Positions 1 to 9,744 are shown, counted from the stretch's first letter. The stretch is 64,000 nt of DNA from Marinobacter panjinensis (GCF_005298175.1 NZ_SZYH01000001.1:868001-932000), one strand, 5' to 3'. Notes: a model not told the origin generated them from the letters alone. A program made the numbers and translations.

Positions 1-996
1 CGGCACCACGCCAAAATGTTGATACGCACTGGAGGTCACCATTCGACCCCGGGGCGTGCGCAGCATATACCCCTGCTGAATCAGGAAAGGCTCCAGCACA
101 TCTTCAATGGTACCCCGCTCCTCGCTGATAGCTGCCGCCAGGCTTTCAACGCCCACTGGACCACCGTCAAACTTTTCAATCATCGCCAGCAGTAAGCGTC
201 GGTCCATGTGATCAAAACCCAGGGCATCCACTTTCAGCATGTTCAGGGCCTGATCCGCAATGGATTCACTGATGCAACCATCCGCCTTTACCTCGGCAAA
301 GTCACGCACTCGTCTCAGCAGACGGTTGGCAATACGGGGTGTGCCCCGGGAACGACGAGCGATTTCGTAGGCGCCGTTGTTGTCGATGGTGACGGATGAC
401 AGGCGTGCGGATCGAAGGATAATGTCGGTCAGATCCTTCGTGTTGTAGAACTCCAGACGCTGGACGATACCAAAGCGGTCCCGCAGCGGTGATGTCAGCA
501 GCCCGGCCCGGGTGGTCGCGCCCACCAGGGTGAATGGCGGCAGGTCCAGCTTGATGGAGCGTGCCGCCGGGCCCTCCCCGATCATGATGTCCAACTGGTA
601 GTCTTCCATGGCCGGATACAGAACTTCTTCCACGGCGGCGCTGAGGCGATGAATCTCGTCTATAAAGAGTACATCGCCTTCTTCAAGGTTGGTGAGCATT
701 GCCGCCAGGTCGCCGGCCTTCTCCAGCACCGGCCCGGATGTAGTCTTGATGGATACGCCCATTTCATTGGCGATGATATTGGCGAGAGTGGTCTTGCCCA
801 GGCCGGGAGGCCCGAAGATAAGCACATGGTCCAGCGCTTCCTGCCGCCCACGTGCTGCGGAGATGAAAATTTCCATCTGTTCCCGCACAGCGGGCTGCCC
901 GACATAATCCGCCAGCACGCCGGGGCGGATAGCACGGTCCTGAACTTCCTCGTATTGTCCGGCCTGGGATGAAATCAGGCGATCCGATTCGATCAT
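1..996 (-). CDS. ruvB: Holliday junction branch migration ATPase RuvB (3' end outside window)
   Basis: RuvB is the hexameric AAA+ motor that pumps DNA through a Holliday junction with RuvA during recombinational repair in the cytoplasm. The reading frame runs without a stop from an ATG at 996 to the window edge, giving 332 codons; the last residues lie outside. Visible landmarks are Walker [10 protein letters not shown] at about residues 62-70, Walker B with DEIH at about 113-116, the GATTRAG sensor region and the C-terminal winged-helix domain ending in view at FGVVP. ruvA follows upstream after a 143-base gap that contains a possible separate promoter. The family assignment is secure; only the extreme C-terminus is missing because of the window boundary, not because of a mutation. 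Confidence 0.97.
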   Translation of the reverse strand, partial: MIESDRLISSQAGQYEEVQDRAIRPGVLADYVGQPAVREQMEIFISAARGRQEALDHVLIFGPPGLGKTTLANIIANEMGVSIKTTSGPVLEKAGDLAAMLTNLEEGDVLFIDEIHRLSAAVEEVLYPAMEDYQLDIMIGEGPAARSIKLDLPPFTLVGATTRAGLLTSPLRDRFGIVQRLEFYNTKDLTDIILRSARLSSVTIDNNGAYEIARRSRGTPRIANRLLRRVRDFAEVKADGCISESIADQALNMLKVDALGFDHMDRRLLLAMIEKFDGGPVGVESLAAAISEERGTIEDVLEPFLIQQGYMLRTPRGRMVTSSAYQHFGVVP

Positions 997-1062
997 TAAA
1001 CTACCCGCTCAGAGGGAATCAACAACATGCCTGTACACTCGTCTCGGGTTAATGGTGACCCA

Positions 1063-1090
1063 ATTGTACAAACCGTTCTTTTGCTGTCAC
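1063..1090 (-). promoter_or_regulatory. possible sigma70 promoter for ruvB
   Basis: On the minus strand a GTGACA box (plus 1085-1090) is followed after 16 bases by TACAAT (plus 1063-1068), 67 bases before the ruvB start. It lies in the ruvA-ruvB gap, which is unusually long for a ruvAB operon. I saw no clear CTGT-N8-ACAG type LexA box next to it. Confidence 0.4.
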
Positions 1091-1139
1091 GTTACGCTCT
1101 CTACACAATACGCGCCACAACGCCCTGAATGACGGGCCG

Positions 1140-1772
1140 TTAACTGGCTGGAATCATATTACGCAGCGCCAGCCGGATCAGCTCCTGGCTCGACATGCCA
1201 TCTTCAGCCACCTTGCTGATGGCCTTTGTTGCTTCCTGGGGCTTGTAGCCAAGGGCAATCAGGGCAGCCTCCGCCTCTTCCGCCGGATGATGACCCATTG
1301 CGCCCCCGGCACCCGATGCACCGGTGCTGACTGTCGCATTCGGCGACCCGGGCGTAAACTGACCTTCAAGTTGCCCTATACGATCCGTCATTTCAATAAG
1401 CAGCCGTTCGGCGGTTTTCTTGCCAACCCCCGGAAGCTTGACCAGCGCATTGGCGTCGCGGGCTTCAACACAGCGGATAAACTGGTTGGCATCCAGCCCC
1501 GAGAGAATCCCTGCCGCGAGCTTGGGGCCCACCCCATTCACCTTGATCAAAAGGCGAAACAGGTCCCGGTCAAGTCGGGAAGAAAACCCATAAAGGCTCT
1601 GGGCGTCTTCGCGGACCACAAAATGGGTATGGAGAACCAGCTCATCACCGGTTTCAGGCAGGTTAAAAAACGTGGTGTAGGGAATATCGACTTCGTAGCC
1701 CAACCCGGCACATTCTACCAATGCCTGGGCAGGGGATTTCTCGATCAGGATGCCTCGGATACGACCAATCAA
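1140..1772 (-). CDS. ruvA: Holliday junction DNA-binding protein RuvA
   Basis: RuvA binds the four-way junction as a tetramer and loads RuvB. The 210-residue product begins MIGRIRGIL, the typical RuvA N-terminal OB fold, carries two helix-hairpin-helix segments (VNGVGPKLA and LPGVGKKTAE, about residues 79-120), and ends in the RuvB-contacting domain III (LIALGYKPQEA, about 170-180). The length is close to the 203 residues of E. coli RuvA. The start codon is TTG at 1772, supported by a GGAG ribosome-binding site eight bases upstream. It lies between ruvC and ruvB in the usual ruvCAB order, 54 bases after ruvC, and that gap holds a 12-base tandem repeat. Confidence 0.97.
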   Translation of the reverse strand: MIGRIRGILIEKSPAQALVECAGLGYEVDIPYTTFFNLPETGDELVLHTHFVVREDAQSLYGFSSRLDRDLFRLLIKVNGVGPKLAAGILSGLDANQFIRCVEARDANALVKLPGVGKKTAERLLIEMTDRIGQLEGQFTPGSPNATVSTGASGAGGAMGHHPAEEAEAALIALGYKPQEATKAISKVAEDGMSSQELIRLALRNMIPAS

Positions 1773-1783
1773 CGGGTTTCTCC

Positions 1784-1819
1784 CTCGAATTCAATCTCGA
1801 ATTCAATCTCGACTTCAAT
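1784..1819. repeat. three tandem 12-base repeats between ruvC and ruvA
   Basis: The unit CTCGAATTCAAT occurs at 1784-1795 and 1796-1807 exactly, and at 1808-1819 with one change (A to C at the sixth base). It fills most of the 54-base ruvC-ruvA gap, just before the ruvA ribosome-binding site. Confidence 0.9.
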
Positions 1820-1826
1820 GAGCCTG

Positions 1827-2357
1827 TTATTGCCTTCTGACCCTGTTATTACGCACCTTACCACCGCCCCCGGCAGCCAGCCGCGCCATGCTCTGGCTCA
1901 TGTGGGCGTGGCAAAGCGCAATACCCAGTGCATCGGCGGCATCCTCCTGGGGTTTGCGGGACAGGGCCAGCAATACCTGAACCATGTGCTGTACCTGGGC
2001 CTTGTCGGCTCCGCCCTTGCCTACCACGGCCTGTTTGACCTGGCGGGCAGAGTATTCGTGCACCTCCAGGCCACTGTTGGCGGCGGCCACAATCGCCGCC
2101 CCCCTGGCCTGCCCCAGCTTCAGCGCCGAATCCGGGTTACGGGCCATGAACACCTGCTCAATGGCAAACTCCCCCGGCCGGTACTCACCTATCAGCGTTG
2201 CCAGGCTGTGGAAAATGGTTTGCAGACGTTCCGCCATGGGTTTTTCGCCAACCCGGATGCAACCGCTGTCAATGTACTCAATCACCCGGCCTTCGGCCCG
2301 GATGATGCCATATCCGGTGGTGCGTGAGCCGGGGTCGACCCCCATGATTATAGGCAC
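1827..2357 (-). CDS. ruvC: crossover junction endodeoxyribonuclease RuvC
   Basis: RuvC is the dimeric resolvase that nicks Holliday junctions held by RuvAB. The 176-residue protein starts [17 protein letters not shown], with the first catalytic Asp in GVDPGS. It has the second acidic residue in FAIEQVF (about residue 66) and the C-terminal acidic pair in [14 protein letters not shown] (about 138-150), the RNase H-like active site. The start is GTG at 2357, preceded by an AGGA site; an in-frame ATG four codons later is possible, but the E. coli-like N-terminus favours the GTG. It follows aspS by 18 bases. In many gammaproteobacteria yebC sits between aspS and ruvC; here it does not. Confidence 0.96.
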   Translation of the reverse strand: MPIIMGVDPGSRTTGYGIIRAEGRVIEYIDSGCIRVGEKPMAERLQTIFHSLATLIGEYRPGEFAIEQVFMARNPDSALKLGQARGAAIVAAANSGLEVHEYSARQVKQAVVGKGGADKAQVQHMVQVLLALSRKPQEDAADALGIALCHAHMSQSMARLAAGGGGKVRNNRVRRQ

Positions 2358-2375
2358 GTTGCATCCTGAGCCGTG

Positions 2376-4181
2376 TTAGACGTTTCCTGACGTTTCTTCG
2401 TTGCCCTGTCCATCCTTGGCCAACGGCTTGCGGCGGCGAATGTGCAACTCGCGCAGCTGCTTGTCGTCCACTTCCCCGGGCGCCTGGGTCATCAGACAGG
2501 TGGCACTCTGGGTTTTCGGGAAGGCAATCACGTCACGGATGGAGCTGGCACCGGTCATCAGCATGATCAGGCGGTCCAGGCCGAAGGCCAGGCCACCGTG
2601 GGGAGGACAGCCGTACTTGAGGGCATCCAGCAGAAACCCGAACTTGGCGCGGGCTTCCTCATCGCCGATACCCAGGGTGCGGAACACGCTCTCCTGCATT
2701 TTCTCGTCGTGAATACGGATGGAACCACCACCGAGTTCAGTACCATTCAAGACCATGTCGTAGGCCCGCGACAACGCAGTTGCCGGGGAGGCTTCGAGTT
2801 CTTCAGCAGAACAGGAGGGTGCCGTAAACGGATGGTGGATAGCGGTCAGTCCGCCGTCCGGTGTTTCCTCGAACATCGGGAAGTCCACCACCCACAATGG
2901 CGCCCACTCGGACGTCAGCATCTTCAGGTCGTGGCCAACCTTGATCCGCAGCGCGCCCAGGGCCTCGTTAACCACGTTGGTCTTGTCCGCACCAAAGAAC
3001 ACGATGTCGCCATCCTCGGCACCAGCGCGTTCGATCACGGCCAGGGCAATATCATCGCCCAGGAACTTGATAATCGGCGACTGCAGGCCTTCGACACCCC
3101 TGGACAGGTCGTTGACCTTGATGTAAGCAAGGCCCTTGGCGCCATAGATGCCCACAAACTTCGTGTAGTCATCGATCTGCTTGCGCGTCAGCTCCCCGCC
3201 TTTGGGAACACGCAAGGCAGCCACGCGCCCTTTGGGATCGTTAGCCGGACCAGCAAATACCTTGAAGTCCACACCGGCAACCAGATCACCCACATCCACC
3301 AGTTCCAACGGGATACGCAGGTCCGGCTTGTCACTGCCGTACCGCTGCATGGCCTCGGAGTATGGCATGCGGGGAAATTCAGGCAGTTCCACTTCCAGCA
3401 CATCCTTGAACAAGGAACGAATCATGCTCTCGTTCAGGGTCATCAGTGTTTCCTCGTCGATAAACGAGGCTTCCACATCGATCTGGGTGAATTCCGGCTG
3501 ACGGTCGGCGCGAAGATCCTCGTCGCGGAAACATTTGGCGATCTGGTAGTAACGATCAACACCGGACACCATCAGCAACTGCTTGAACAGTTGCGGCGAC
3601 TGGGGCAGCGCGAAGAAGGCCCCTTCATGAGTACGGCTGGGTACCAGGTAGTCACGGGCGCCTTCCGGGGTAGCGCGGGTGAGGATCGGGGTTTCCACAT
3701 CCATGAAGCCATTGCCGTCCAGAAAGTTTCGGATATAGCTGGTCACGCGTGAGCGGAAACGCAGGCGGTTGAGCATTTCCGGGCGACGCAGGTCCACATA
3801 GCGGTACTTGAGGCGAACGTCTTCGCCCACGTCCACGTGCTCATCCAGCGGAAATGGCGGCGTTGCTGCAGCGTTAAGGATGGACAGCTGCTTGCCCAGC
3901 AATTCCACTTGCCCGGTGGGCATGTTAGCGTTCTCGGTACCAGCGGGACGACGGCGCACACGGCCGGTCACCTGGATGACGAATTCACTGCGAACCTTCT
4001 CCGCAAGGGAGAAGCTATCAGGGGTATCCGGATCAAACACCACCTGGGAAATGCCATCCCGGTCACGAAGGTCCAGAAAGATGACCCCACCGTGGTCGCG
4101 GCGACGGTGAACCCAACCGCAAAGTGTGACTTCCTGATCAATGTGAGATTCGTTGATTCCACCGCAATAATGACTGCGCAT
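2376..4181 (-). CDS. aspS: aspartyl-tRNA synthetase
   Basis: This class II aminoacyl-tRNA synthetase charges tRNA-Asp in the cytoplasm. The 601-residue product has the N-terminal OB anticodon-binding fold ([18 protein letters not shown]), the catalytic core with [16 protein letters not shown] (motif 2), the GAD insertion domain in the middle, and motif 3 near the end ([11 protein letters not shown]). The chosen start is the ATG at 4181 (MRSHYCGG), which matches the family N-terminus. A TTG 14 codons further upstream is in frame but adds only an unconserved extension. The gene is probably first in a transcript running into ruvC. A TATAAT-like box on the minus strand at plus 4260-4265 is a candidate -10 element. 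Confidence 0.97.
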   Translation of the reverse strand: MRSHYCGGINESHIDQEVTLCGWVHRRRDHGGVIFLDLRDRDGISQVVFDPDTPDSFSLAEKVRSEFVIQVTGRVRRRPAGTENANMPTGQVELLGKQLSILNAAATPPFPLDEHVDVGEDVRLKYRYVDLRRPEMLNRLRFRSRVTSYIRNFLDGNGFMDVETPILTRATPEGARDYLVPSRTHEGAFFALPQSPQLFKQLLMVSGVDRYYQIAKCFRDEDLRADRQPEFTQIDVEASFIDEETLMTLNESMIRSLFKDVLEVELPEFPRMPYSEAMQRYGSDKPDLRIPLELVDVGDLVAGVDFKVFAGPANDPKGRVAALRVPKGGELTRKQIDDYTKFVGIYGAKGLAYIKVNDLSRGVEGLQSPIIKFLGDDIALAVIERAGAEDGDIVFFGADKTNVVNEALGALRIKVGHDLKMLTSEWAPLWVVDFPMFEETPDGGLTAIHHPFTAPSCSAEELEASPATALSRAYDMVLNGTELGGGSIRIHDEKMQESVFRTLGIGDEEARAKFGFLLDALKYGCPPHGGLAFGLDRLIMLMTGASSIRDVIAFPKTQSATCLMTQAPGEVDDKQLRELHIRRRKPLAKDGQGNEETSGNV

Positions 4182-4259
4182 ACCGGTTCCCGTTGTATCT
4201 GATGTGTGCGTAAAAGTTTGCAAAAATGGTTTTGGCGGACCCTACTGCAAAAGCGGCCC

Positions 4260-4265
4260 ATTATA
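4260..4265 (-). promoter_or_regulatory. candidate -10 box for aspS
   Basis: The minus strand reads TATAAT here, about 80 bases before the aspS start. The -35 region 17-18 bases upstream is a poor match, so this is a weak call. Confidence 0.3.
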
Positions 4266-4363
4266 AACACAATGGCGGTGAAAATCAGGCTTCCGACACA
4301 TTGGGTGACGGTAAAACGTTTGGTCGCTACACTGACCCGATTTAACAGCCTTTGGAGCAGCCC

Positions 4364-4981
4364 TTGTCAGCCCGAGCCGAACAGAAACTCCGCACCCGCC
4401 GCGCCCTTATGGACGCCGCCCTCGCCCAACTGAGCGCGGACCGGGGCTTCGGCAGTCTGAGCCTGCGGGAAGTGGCGCGAGAGGCCGGCATAGCGCCCAC
4501 CTCCTTCTACCGGCACTTTGCCGAACTGGACGAGCTGGGGCTGGCTCTGGTGGACGAAGGCGGCGTGGCCCTGCGGCAGCTGATGCGCCAGGCCCGCAAG
4601 CGGATTGCGCGGGATGGTAGTGCCATCAGCACCTCGGTGGATACCTTTATTGAGTACCTGGAAAATAACACCAACCTGCTCAGATTGATGTTGCGGGAAA
4701 AAACCGGTGTATCCAAGTCTTTCCGAACCGCAATCAAGGCGGAAATCGATCATGTGGTCACGGAACTGGCTGACGACCTGAACCGCTTTGCGGAGCAACA
4801 GGGAAAGCCACTGCACGAAGCGCGACTTGTCGCAGAGGGCATGGTGACACTGGTTTTCAACCAGGGCGCAGAGGCCCTGGATGCTACCCCGAAAGAAAAA
4901 GAAGAGCTGAAGGCAAAGCTGAAAAAAGAACTCCGGATGATCCTTCTGGGCTCTCAGACGCTGGCCCGGCGAAATACCTGA
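4364..4981 (+). CDS. fabR: TetR-family repressor of unsaturated fatty acid synthesis, FabR type
   Basis: FabR-type proteins repress fabA/fabB-like genes in response to the membrane's acyl pool. The N-terminal TetR helix-turn-helix includes LSLREVAREAGIAPTSFYRHF (about residues 34-54), nearly identical in my memory to E. coli FabR. The family-specific segments LRQLMRQARKRIA and the AEGMVTLVFNQGAEALD C-terminal block also match. The start is set at TTG 4364 (MSARAEQK) because GGAG lies six bases upstream; a second TTG at 4352 is in frame but lacks a site. It is divergent from aspS and stands alone. Its targets are not in this window, so the regulatory role rests on family similarity. Confidence 0.85.
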   Translation: MSARAEQKLRTRRALMDAALAQLSADRGFGSLSLREVAREAGIAPTSFYRHFAELDELGLALVDEGGVALRQLMRQARKRIARDGSAISTSVDTFIEYLENNTNLLRLMLREKTGVSKSFRTAIKAEIDHVVTELADDLNRFAEQQGKPLHEARLVAEGMVTLVFNQGAEALDATPKEKEELKAKLKKELRMILLGSQTLARRNT

Positions 4982-5011
4982 ACTGCTGATCAGGTCCGGA
5001 GACTTCGTTAT

Positions 5012-5476
5012 TCAGGAAACGTCCATAGTGGGTGAACGAGGCGCACTGGATGGGGGATCCCGACGCTGGGCGTTAAACTGATTCAATTCGAATGCATCAG
5101 CAACACCTGGCTCGCTGGCATCATCGCCGAGCATGTCCCCTGGCCAGTCTGATATAGCGCAGATTACCACGTGCTGCCCATTTTCGTATATTCCCAACAG
5201 GTAGAAAGACGCAGGCGCCCACCGGAACTCCCCCAATCCGGGCGAATTGTCCACGCGCAGAATGATGTCGTTTGAAAGAATGTCCTGCACGGTACTCAAA
5301 TTGGCGGGATTGGCCTCGCCTGTCCACATCCCGGTCCCTCCCGCAGAAAGCGGAACCTGAAATTCCGGGATCAATACCACTCCGGGTATCTCCAGATCAA
5401 TGTGGACTGAATCGTCCCCCTCAAAGCTGGCAGTGGTGGCTACAAAAACAAATGATATGACTTTTTGATCAGACAT
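5012..5476 (-). CDS. protein of unknown function (154 residues)
   Basis: I do not recognise this protein. It starts MSDQKVISFVFVATTASFEGDD, with GGGAGCAGGA upstream of the ATG at 5476 supporting this start over a longer in-frame extension. The sequence has no obvious signal peptide or long membrane segment. It is rich in Asp, Pro and Gly, with alternating hydrophobic stretches (SNDIILRVDNSPGLGEF, FYLLGIYENGQHVVICA) suggesting a beta-rich fold, and a low-complexity polar tail (RRDPPSSAPRSP). Its stop is close to the convergent fabR stop, and the HIT gene lies 100 bases upstream on the same strand. Being a soluble cytoplasmic beta protein is inference only. Confidence 0.65.
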   Translation of the reverse strand: MSDQKVISFVFVATTASFEGDDSVHIDLEIPGVVLIPEFQVPLSAGGTGMWTGEANPANLSTVQDILSNDIILRVDNSPGLGEFRWAPASFYLLGIYENGQHVVICAISDWPGDMLGDDASEPGVADAFELNQFNAQRRDPPSSAPRSPTMDVS

Positions 5477-5576
5477 GATGATTTCCTGCTCCCTGGAACG
5501 GTTGACGTGCAATCTACTTCCTGTCATTCCTTGTTAGAGCAAAAAAACAGAAAACGCAAGCATTTAACCGACACGA

Positions 5577-6026
5577 CTATGAAGCGGGCCGGGGCAGTGT
5601 CTTCAGCACTGCCTCAAGCTTACTGACAGTCTCCCTCAGAGCCGGTTCAGTGTAGCGCCTGGGCGGCAACTTGCCCCACACCGGCCCGGGCCAAGCAGGA
5701 TCTCCCTCAAACCGCACAATGTGATGCAGATGAAGTTGCGGCACCATGTTGCCCAGCGCCGCGACATTCAGCTTGTCGCCGCTGAACAAGTCCATCATGC
5801 CCTCTCCGAGCTGTGAGGATTCCGCCAGCAGTTGCTGTTGCTGTGCCTGAGTCAGTTGATAGATCTCCCGCACGCCCGCTACCCGGGGCACCAGAAGGAT
5901 CCAGGGCCAGCTGCTGTCGTTCATAAGCCGGACTTCACACAACCGGCTTTGTCCGAGGCTGACAGTGTCCGCCTCGAGACGCTCATGTAGCACAAACGAC
6001 TGCTCTGGCCCTTTCCTGTCAACCAT
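5577..6026 (-). CDS. HIT-like domain protein
   Basis: HIT proteins bind or hydrolyse nucleotide-linked substrates in the cytoplasm. The 149-residue protein has a core LMNDSSWPWILLVPR, LNVAALGNMVPQLHLHHIV and WPGPVWGK, a pattern I associate with the HIT-like hydrolases of pseudomonads. The usual H-x-H-x-H-x-x triad reads QLHLHHI, so the first histidine is a glutamine while the catalytic middle position is kept. The ATG at 6026 begins one base after the ugd stop, so the two genes are probably translationally coupled. The link to UDP-sugar metabolism through ugd and galE is suggestive only. Substrate unknown. Confidence 0.82.
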   Translation of the reverse strand: MVDRKGPEQSFVLHERLEADTVSLGQSRLCEVRLMNDSSWPWILLVPRVAGVREIYQLTQAQQQQLLAESSQLGEGMMDLFSGDKLNVAALGNMVPQLHLHHIVRFEGDPAWPGPVWGKLPPRRYTEPALRETVSKLEAVLKTLPRPAS

Positions 6027-6027
6027 A

Positions 6028-7371
6028 TCAGTCTCCGTGGAACTGGTTCCGGCCGCGGCCAATGGCGTAATAGATCATGCCATGGCGCTCCAGCATTTCC
6101 GGCTCGTACAGGTTGCGGCCATCGAACACGACAGGCTCTTTAAGAGCCGCCGAAATGGCCGCGAAGTCCGGCGAACGGAATTCCTTCCACTCGGTACAGA
6201 TTGCCAGCACGTCGGCACCTTTCAGCGCCTGTTCCTTGGTACCGCAGAGGGTCAGGCCGGGCTGATCACCAAAGATGCGCTGGGTCTCTTCCATCGCCTC
6301 AGGATCAAAGGCCTGGACACTGGCACCGGCATTCCATAGATCCTGCATCAGGGCGCGGGAGGCCGCCTCACGCATGTCATCGGTATTGGGCTTGAAGGCC
6401 AGCCCCCACAGGGCAACCACCTTGCCCTTGAGATTGCCATTGAAATAGTGGCTGATCTTGTCAAACAGGACATGCTTCTGGGCATTGTTCACGGCTTCAA
6501 CCGCATTCAGCAGCCGGGAATCGTAGTCACAGTCCCTGGCAGTGCGGGCCAGGGCCTGGACGTCTTTGGGGAAACAGGACCCCCCGTAACCGCAACCGGG
6601 ATAGATAAAGTGATAACCAATGCGAGGGTCAGAGCCAATGCCACGGCGAACGTTCTCGATGTCCGCACCGAGCCGTTCAGCAAGGTTGGCAATCTCGTTC
6701 ATGAAACTGATTTTGGTGGCCAGCATGGAATTGGCGGCGTACTTGGTCAGCTCCGCGGAACGGATATCCATGAAGATCATGCGGTCGTGACTGCGATTGA
6801 AAGGGTAGTAAACCTCGCGCAGCAATTCCATAGCACGTTCACTGTCAGTGCCGATAATGATGCGGTCCGGTTTCATGAAGTCGTTGATCGCCGCCCCTTC
6901 TTTCAGGAATTCCGGGTTGGACACCACATCGAATTCCAGTTCAAGACCACGCTTGTCCAGTCCCGCCCGCACGGCGGCCTTGACCTTGTCACCGGTACCA
7001 ACCGGCACAGTGGACTTGTCCACAACGACCTTGTAGTCGTCCATGTACTGGCCAATGGACCTGGCGACGGCGGTCACGTATTGCAGGTCGGCGGAGCCGT
7101 CCTCATCCGGTGGTGTGCCCACCGCAATGAATTGCAGGACACCATGGGCTACCGCTTCTTCGGTATCCGTGGTGAACGAAAGCCGGCCCGCCTCGACGGT
7201 ATGTTTAACAATGGACTCAAGGCCCGGCTCGTAAATGGGGATCTGGCCATTCTTGAGTTTTTCAATCTTGCCCTGATCCACGTCCATGCACAGAACATGA
7301 TGGCCCACATCGGCAAGGCAGGCTCCGGTAACAAGCCCGACGTAACCGGTACCAAAAATCGTAATTTTCAT
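6028..7371 (-). CDS. ugd: UDP-glucose 6-dehydrogenase
   Basis: The enzyme oxidises UDP-glucose twice with NAD to UDP-glucuronate, a precursor for exopolysaccharide or LPS sugars. The 447-residue protein starts [24 protein letters not shown], the Rossmann dinucleotide motif. It has the catalytic cysteine in [15 protein letters not shown] (about residue 260) and the C-terminal UDP-binding domain ([15 protein letters not shown]). Length and motifs match bacterial UGDs. It is 51 bases downstream of galE on the same strand and abuts the HIT gene, so a galE-ugd-HIT transcript is likely. It draws on the same UDP-glucose pool used by the glucan synthase encoded 8 kb away. Confidence 0.95.
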   Translation of the reverse strand: MKITIFGTGYVGLVTGACLADVGHHVLCMDVDQGKIEKLKNGQIPIYEPGLESIVKHTVEAGRLSFTTDTEEAVAHGVLQFIAVGTPPDEDGSADLQYVTAVARSIGQYMDDYKVVVDKSTVPVGTGDKVKAAVRAGLDKRGLELEFDVVSNPEFLKEGAAINDFMKPDRIIIGTDSERAMELLREVYYPFNRSHDRMIFMDIRSAELTKYAANSMLATKISFMNEIANLAERLGADIENVRRGIGSDPRIGYHFIYPGCGYGGSCFPKDVQALARTARDCDYDSRLLNAVEAVNNAQKHVLFDKISHYFNGNLKGKVVALWGLAFKPNTDDMREAASRALMQDLWNAGASVQAFDPEAMEETQRIFGDQPGLTLCGTKEQALKGADVLAICTEWKEFRSPDFAAISAALKEPVVFDGRNLYEPEMLERHGMIYYAIGRGRNQFHGD

Positions 7372-7422
7372 CCGTTAAAACCCTGATGTCTTTAATGTGT
7401 TTCAATCGTTGGATGGGCTATG

Positions 7423-8406
7423 TCAGCCCTGTTTTTGCTGCCAGATTTTTTCCCAGGCCAGCGCCGTGCCGACAATGGTATCCAGGTCGTCGTAATCCGG
7501 CTGCCAGCCAAGTACTTTTTTGATTCGCGAATTGTCAGCCATCAGCGCGGCAGGATCCCCTGCCCGACGGCCGGTTTCCTTCACGGGGAAGTCGTTACCT
7601 GACTTGCGCTTGACCACGTCGATAACTTCACGCACGGTAAATCCACGCCCGTAACCGCAGTTGAGCACCCGCGACTCGCCGCCACTTGCCATATAATCAA
7701 GTGCCATCACGTGAGCCTTGGCCAGGTCTTCCACATGGATGTAATCGCGGATGCAGGTGCCGTCGCGGGTGTCGTAATCGGTGCCGAACACACTCATGCC
7801 ATCACGTTTGCCGGTCACACACTCGCAGGCCACCTTGATAAGATGGGTGGCCTCAGGCGTTGCCTGGCCCAGCAATCCCTCAGGATTGGCCCCTGCCACG
7901 TTAAAATAGCGCAGAATAACGTAATTCAGGGACGATGCAGCCGCCAGATCCATGATCATCCGCTCGCTCATCATTTTGGATGCGCCATAGGGATTGATCG
8001 GCGCCAGGGGGAGATCTTCCGTCAGTACGGTTTCTTCCGGCATGCCATAGACCGCCGCGGTGGATGAAAACACCATGTAAGGAATCTGGTGCTGCTCAAC
8101 CGCCTTCAGCAGGTTCAGTGTGTTACGGGTATTGTTGCTGTAGTACTTGAGGGGGTTTTCAACCGACTCCGGCACGACGATATTGGCCGCAAAATGCAGA
8201 ACGGCTTCGAAGCGATGCTGGCTGAACAGCTCGGCGACGGCAGCTTCGTCTGCAAGGTCACCCACCACCAGCTCACCACAGGTAACGGCCCAACGATACC
8301 CGGTAGACAGGTTATCGAAAACTATGATGTCGTGGCCGGCTTCGCCCAACTGCCTGACTACGTGACTGCCTATATAGCCGGCTCCGCCGGTTACCAGAAC
8401 TTTCAT
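7423..8406 (-). CDS. galE: UDP-glucose 4-epimerase
   Basis: GalE interconverts UDP-glucose and UDP-galactose using tightly bound NAD. The 327-residue short-chain dehydrogenase begins MKVLVTGGAGYIGSHVVRQL. It has the SSTAAVYG serine motif and the NPYGASKMMSE Tyr-x-x-x-Lys catalytic pair (about residues 140-150), and the ILRYFNVAGANPEG substrate loop. It lies nine bases after tadA and upstream of ugd on the same strand. Length is normal for bacterial GalE. Confidence 0.95.
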   Translation of the reverse strand: MKVLVTGGAGYIGSHVVRQLGEAGHDIIVFDNLSTGYRWAVTCGELVVGDLADEAAVAELFSQHRFEAVLHFAANIVVPESVENPLKYYSNNTRNTLNLLKAVEQHQIPYMVFSSTAAVYGMPEETVLTEDLPLAPINPYGASKMMSERMIMDLAAASSLNYVILRYFNVAGANPEGLLGQATPEATHLIKVACECVTGKRDGMSVFGTDYDTRDGTCIRDYIHVEDLAKAHVMALDYMASGGESRVLNCGYGRGFTVREVIDVVKRKSGNDFPVKETGRRAGDPAALMADNSRIKKVLGWQPDYDDLDTIVGTALAWEKIWQQKQG

Positions 8407-8415
8407 GATCGGTAA

Positions 8416-8916
8416 TTACTCCTTCCCTGAAAACAATTGCCTCCGACGGCGACTTTCGGTCCGCCGCCGTGCGAAAAAATCACTGATGATACCACTGCAC
8501 TGCCGGGCCAGAACGCCGCCGACGGATTCCACGCGCCAGTTCAGATGTTCCTCTTCCAGCGTTCGTCGGGCCGATTCCACTGCACCGGCTTTCGGCTCGG
8601 CCGCACCATAAACAAGACGGCTGACGCGACTGTGTACGACAGCGCCGACGCACATAGTACAAGGCTCAAGAGTGACGTAAAGCGTCGCACCGGGCAATCG
8701 GTAATTTCCCAAGCGGCTGGCGGCATCCCGCAGCGCCCGGATTTCGGCGTGGGCAGTAGGGTCGCACCCGCTGATCGGGGCGTTGAAACCAGCTCCGATT
8801 TCCTTACCGTCAAGCACCACCACAGCCCCAACCGGAACCTCCCCGGCGGTCGCGGCCTGCCCCGCCAACTGCAGGGCCCTGCTCATCCACGCTTCGTCTT
8901 CTCCACTGCCAATCAT
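8416..8916 (-). CDS. tadA: tRNA-specific adenosine deaminase TadA
   Basis: TadA converts the wobble adenosine of tRNA-Arg(ACG) to inosine and is normally essential. The 166-residue protein carries the cytidine-deaminase zinc site: HAE at about residues 56-58 (TAHAEIRALRDA) with the catalytic Glu, and PCTMC at about 85-89 (TLEPCTMCVGAVVHSRV). CAGGAAATC precedes the ATG at 8916. In Pseudomonas, tadA lies close to guaA; here about 15 kb of accessory genes separate them. Confidence 0.95.
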   Translation of the reverse strand: MIGSGEDEAWMSRALQLAGQAATAGEVPVGAVVVLDGKEIGAGFNAPISGCDPTAHAEIRALRDAASRLGNYRLPGATLYVTLEPCTMCVGAVVHSRVSRLVYGAAEPKAGAVESARRTLEEEHLNWRVESVGGVLARQCSGIISDFFARRRTESRRRRQLFSGKE

Positions 8917-9207
8917 GATTTCCTGCCTGTTTTGTATCGGTGACGATTTTCTCCTGACTGCTATTCAGGTACAAGCGCGCAAAGCCGCTGCCGATCAAAA
9001 TTGTGTTCGATCTTTGTGATTGCATTTGGTGCGCCAGCGAACCGACGGACCAATTCCTCGGGCGTACTGTGCAACCTCATCCTGAATTCCATAGGTTATG
9101 GCGATTCAGTCTCCTTCAGGGCAATGACGCCAGGGAGAGAAGCTGTGATGAAGCGGTTGGACAGGATGTTTCGTCCGCCTAACACAATTGATTCGAAGGA
9201 GAATCCT

Positions 9208-9735
9208 ATGAAAAAGTTACATTCACTTGCGTTTTATGCATTGGTCGCTCCGGCCATAACCCTGGGTTCCGGTGCTGTGCTCGCCGCACAAGCCAGTAGC
9301 GAGAATGAAGATTTGGGTGAGCAGAGCATGGGCCAGGATGCTGACCGCGAAAAGCAGAGCTCTCAGCAAAATCAGGACGCCATGGAGTCCAGCAACAAGA
9401 CTGCTCAAAGCGACCAGTCTGGCATGAAAAACCAGAGTTACCTGGGCTCTGCCCCGCCTAACGGCATGCAGGCGAGCGACTTGATCGGCACGGATCTCAA
9501 AACCAGCGGTGACGAGAGCGTGGGCGAGATCGGTGATCTGATTATTGACCAGGATGGCAAGGTCATGGCGGTTGTAGTCAGTGTTGGCGGCTTCCTGGGC
9601 ATGGGCGAGAAACATGTCGCCATTTCCTGGGATAAAGTACAGACGTCAAGCAATGCCGATGATCGGGACCTGCGGGTTGACGTCACTCGTGACGAGCTTG
9701 AGTCAGCGCCGGGTTTTGAAAAGCAGGATAATTGA
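9208..9735 (+). CDS. secreted PRC-barrel domain protein
   Basis: PRC-barrel proteins are small beta-barrel adaptors found in photosynthetic reaction centres, RimM and many stress-related envelope proteins. The 175-residue product starts at ATG 9208, seven bases after AAGGAGA. It has a classical signal peptide (MKKLHSLAFYALV to AVLAAQA, about residues 1-31), a polar Gln/Ser/Asp-rich linker (about 32-85), then a PRC barrel from MQASDLIGTDLKT to the C-terminus, including VGEIGDLIIDQDGKVMAVVVSV. A longer in-frame extension upstream lacks a site and is rejected. It is the first gene of the accessory block and is followed by two hairpins, the second terminator-like. A periplasmic location is inferred. 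Confidence 0.85.
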   Translation: MKKLHSLAFYALVAPAITLGSGAVLAAQASSENEDLGEQSMGQDADREKQSSQQNQDAMESSNKTAQSDQSGMKNQSYLGSAPPNGMQASDLIGTDLKTSGDESVGEIGDLIIDQDGKVMAVVVSVGGFLGMGEKHVAISWDKVQTSSNADDRDLRVDVTRDELESAPGFEKQDN

Positions 9736-9744
9736 AAGCCAGCA

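Noticed and set aside
997..1139. A LexA (SOS) box controlling ruvAB
   Set aside because: CTGTACAC near 1030 lacks the symmetric half at proper spacing; no CTGT-N8-ACAG type site was found.
1287..2327. A 346-codon plus-strand frame over ruvA and ruvC
   Set aside because: Antisense to ruvA and ruvC; no motif.
2442..3752. A 436-codon plus-strand frame over aspS
   Set aside because: Shadow of the aspS coding strand; composition rich in His, Gln and Arg is typical of antisense frames.
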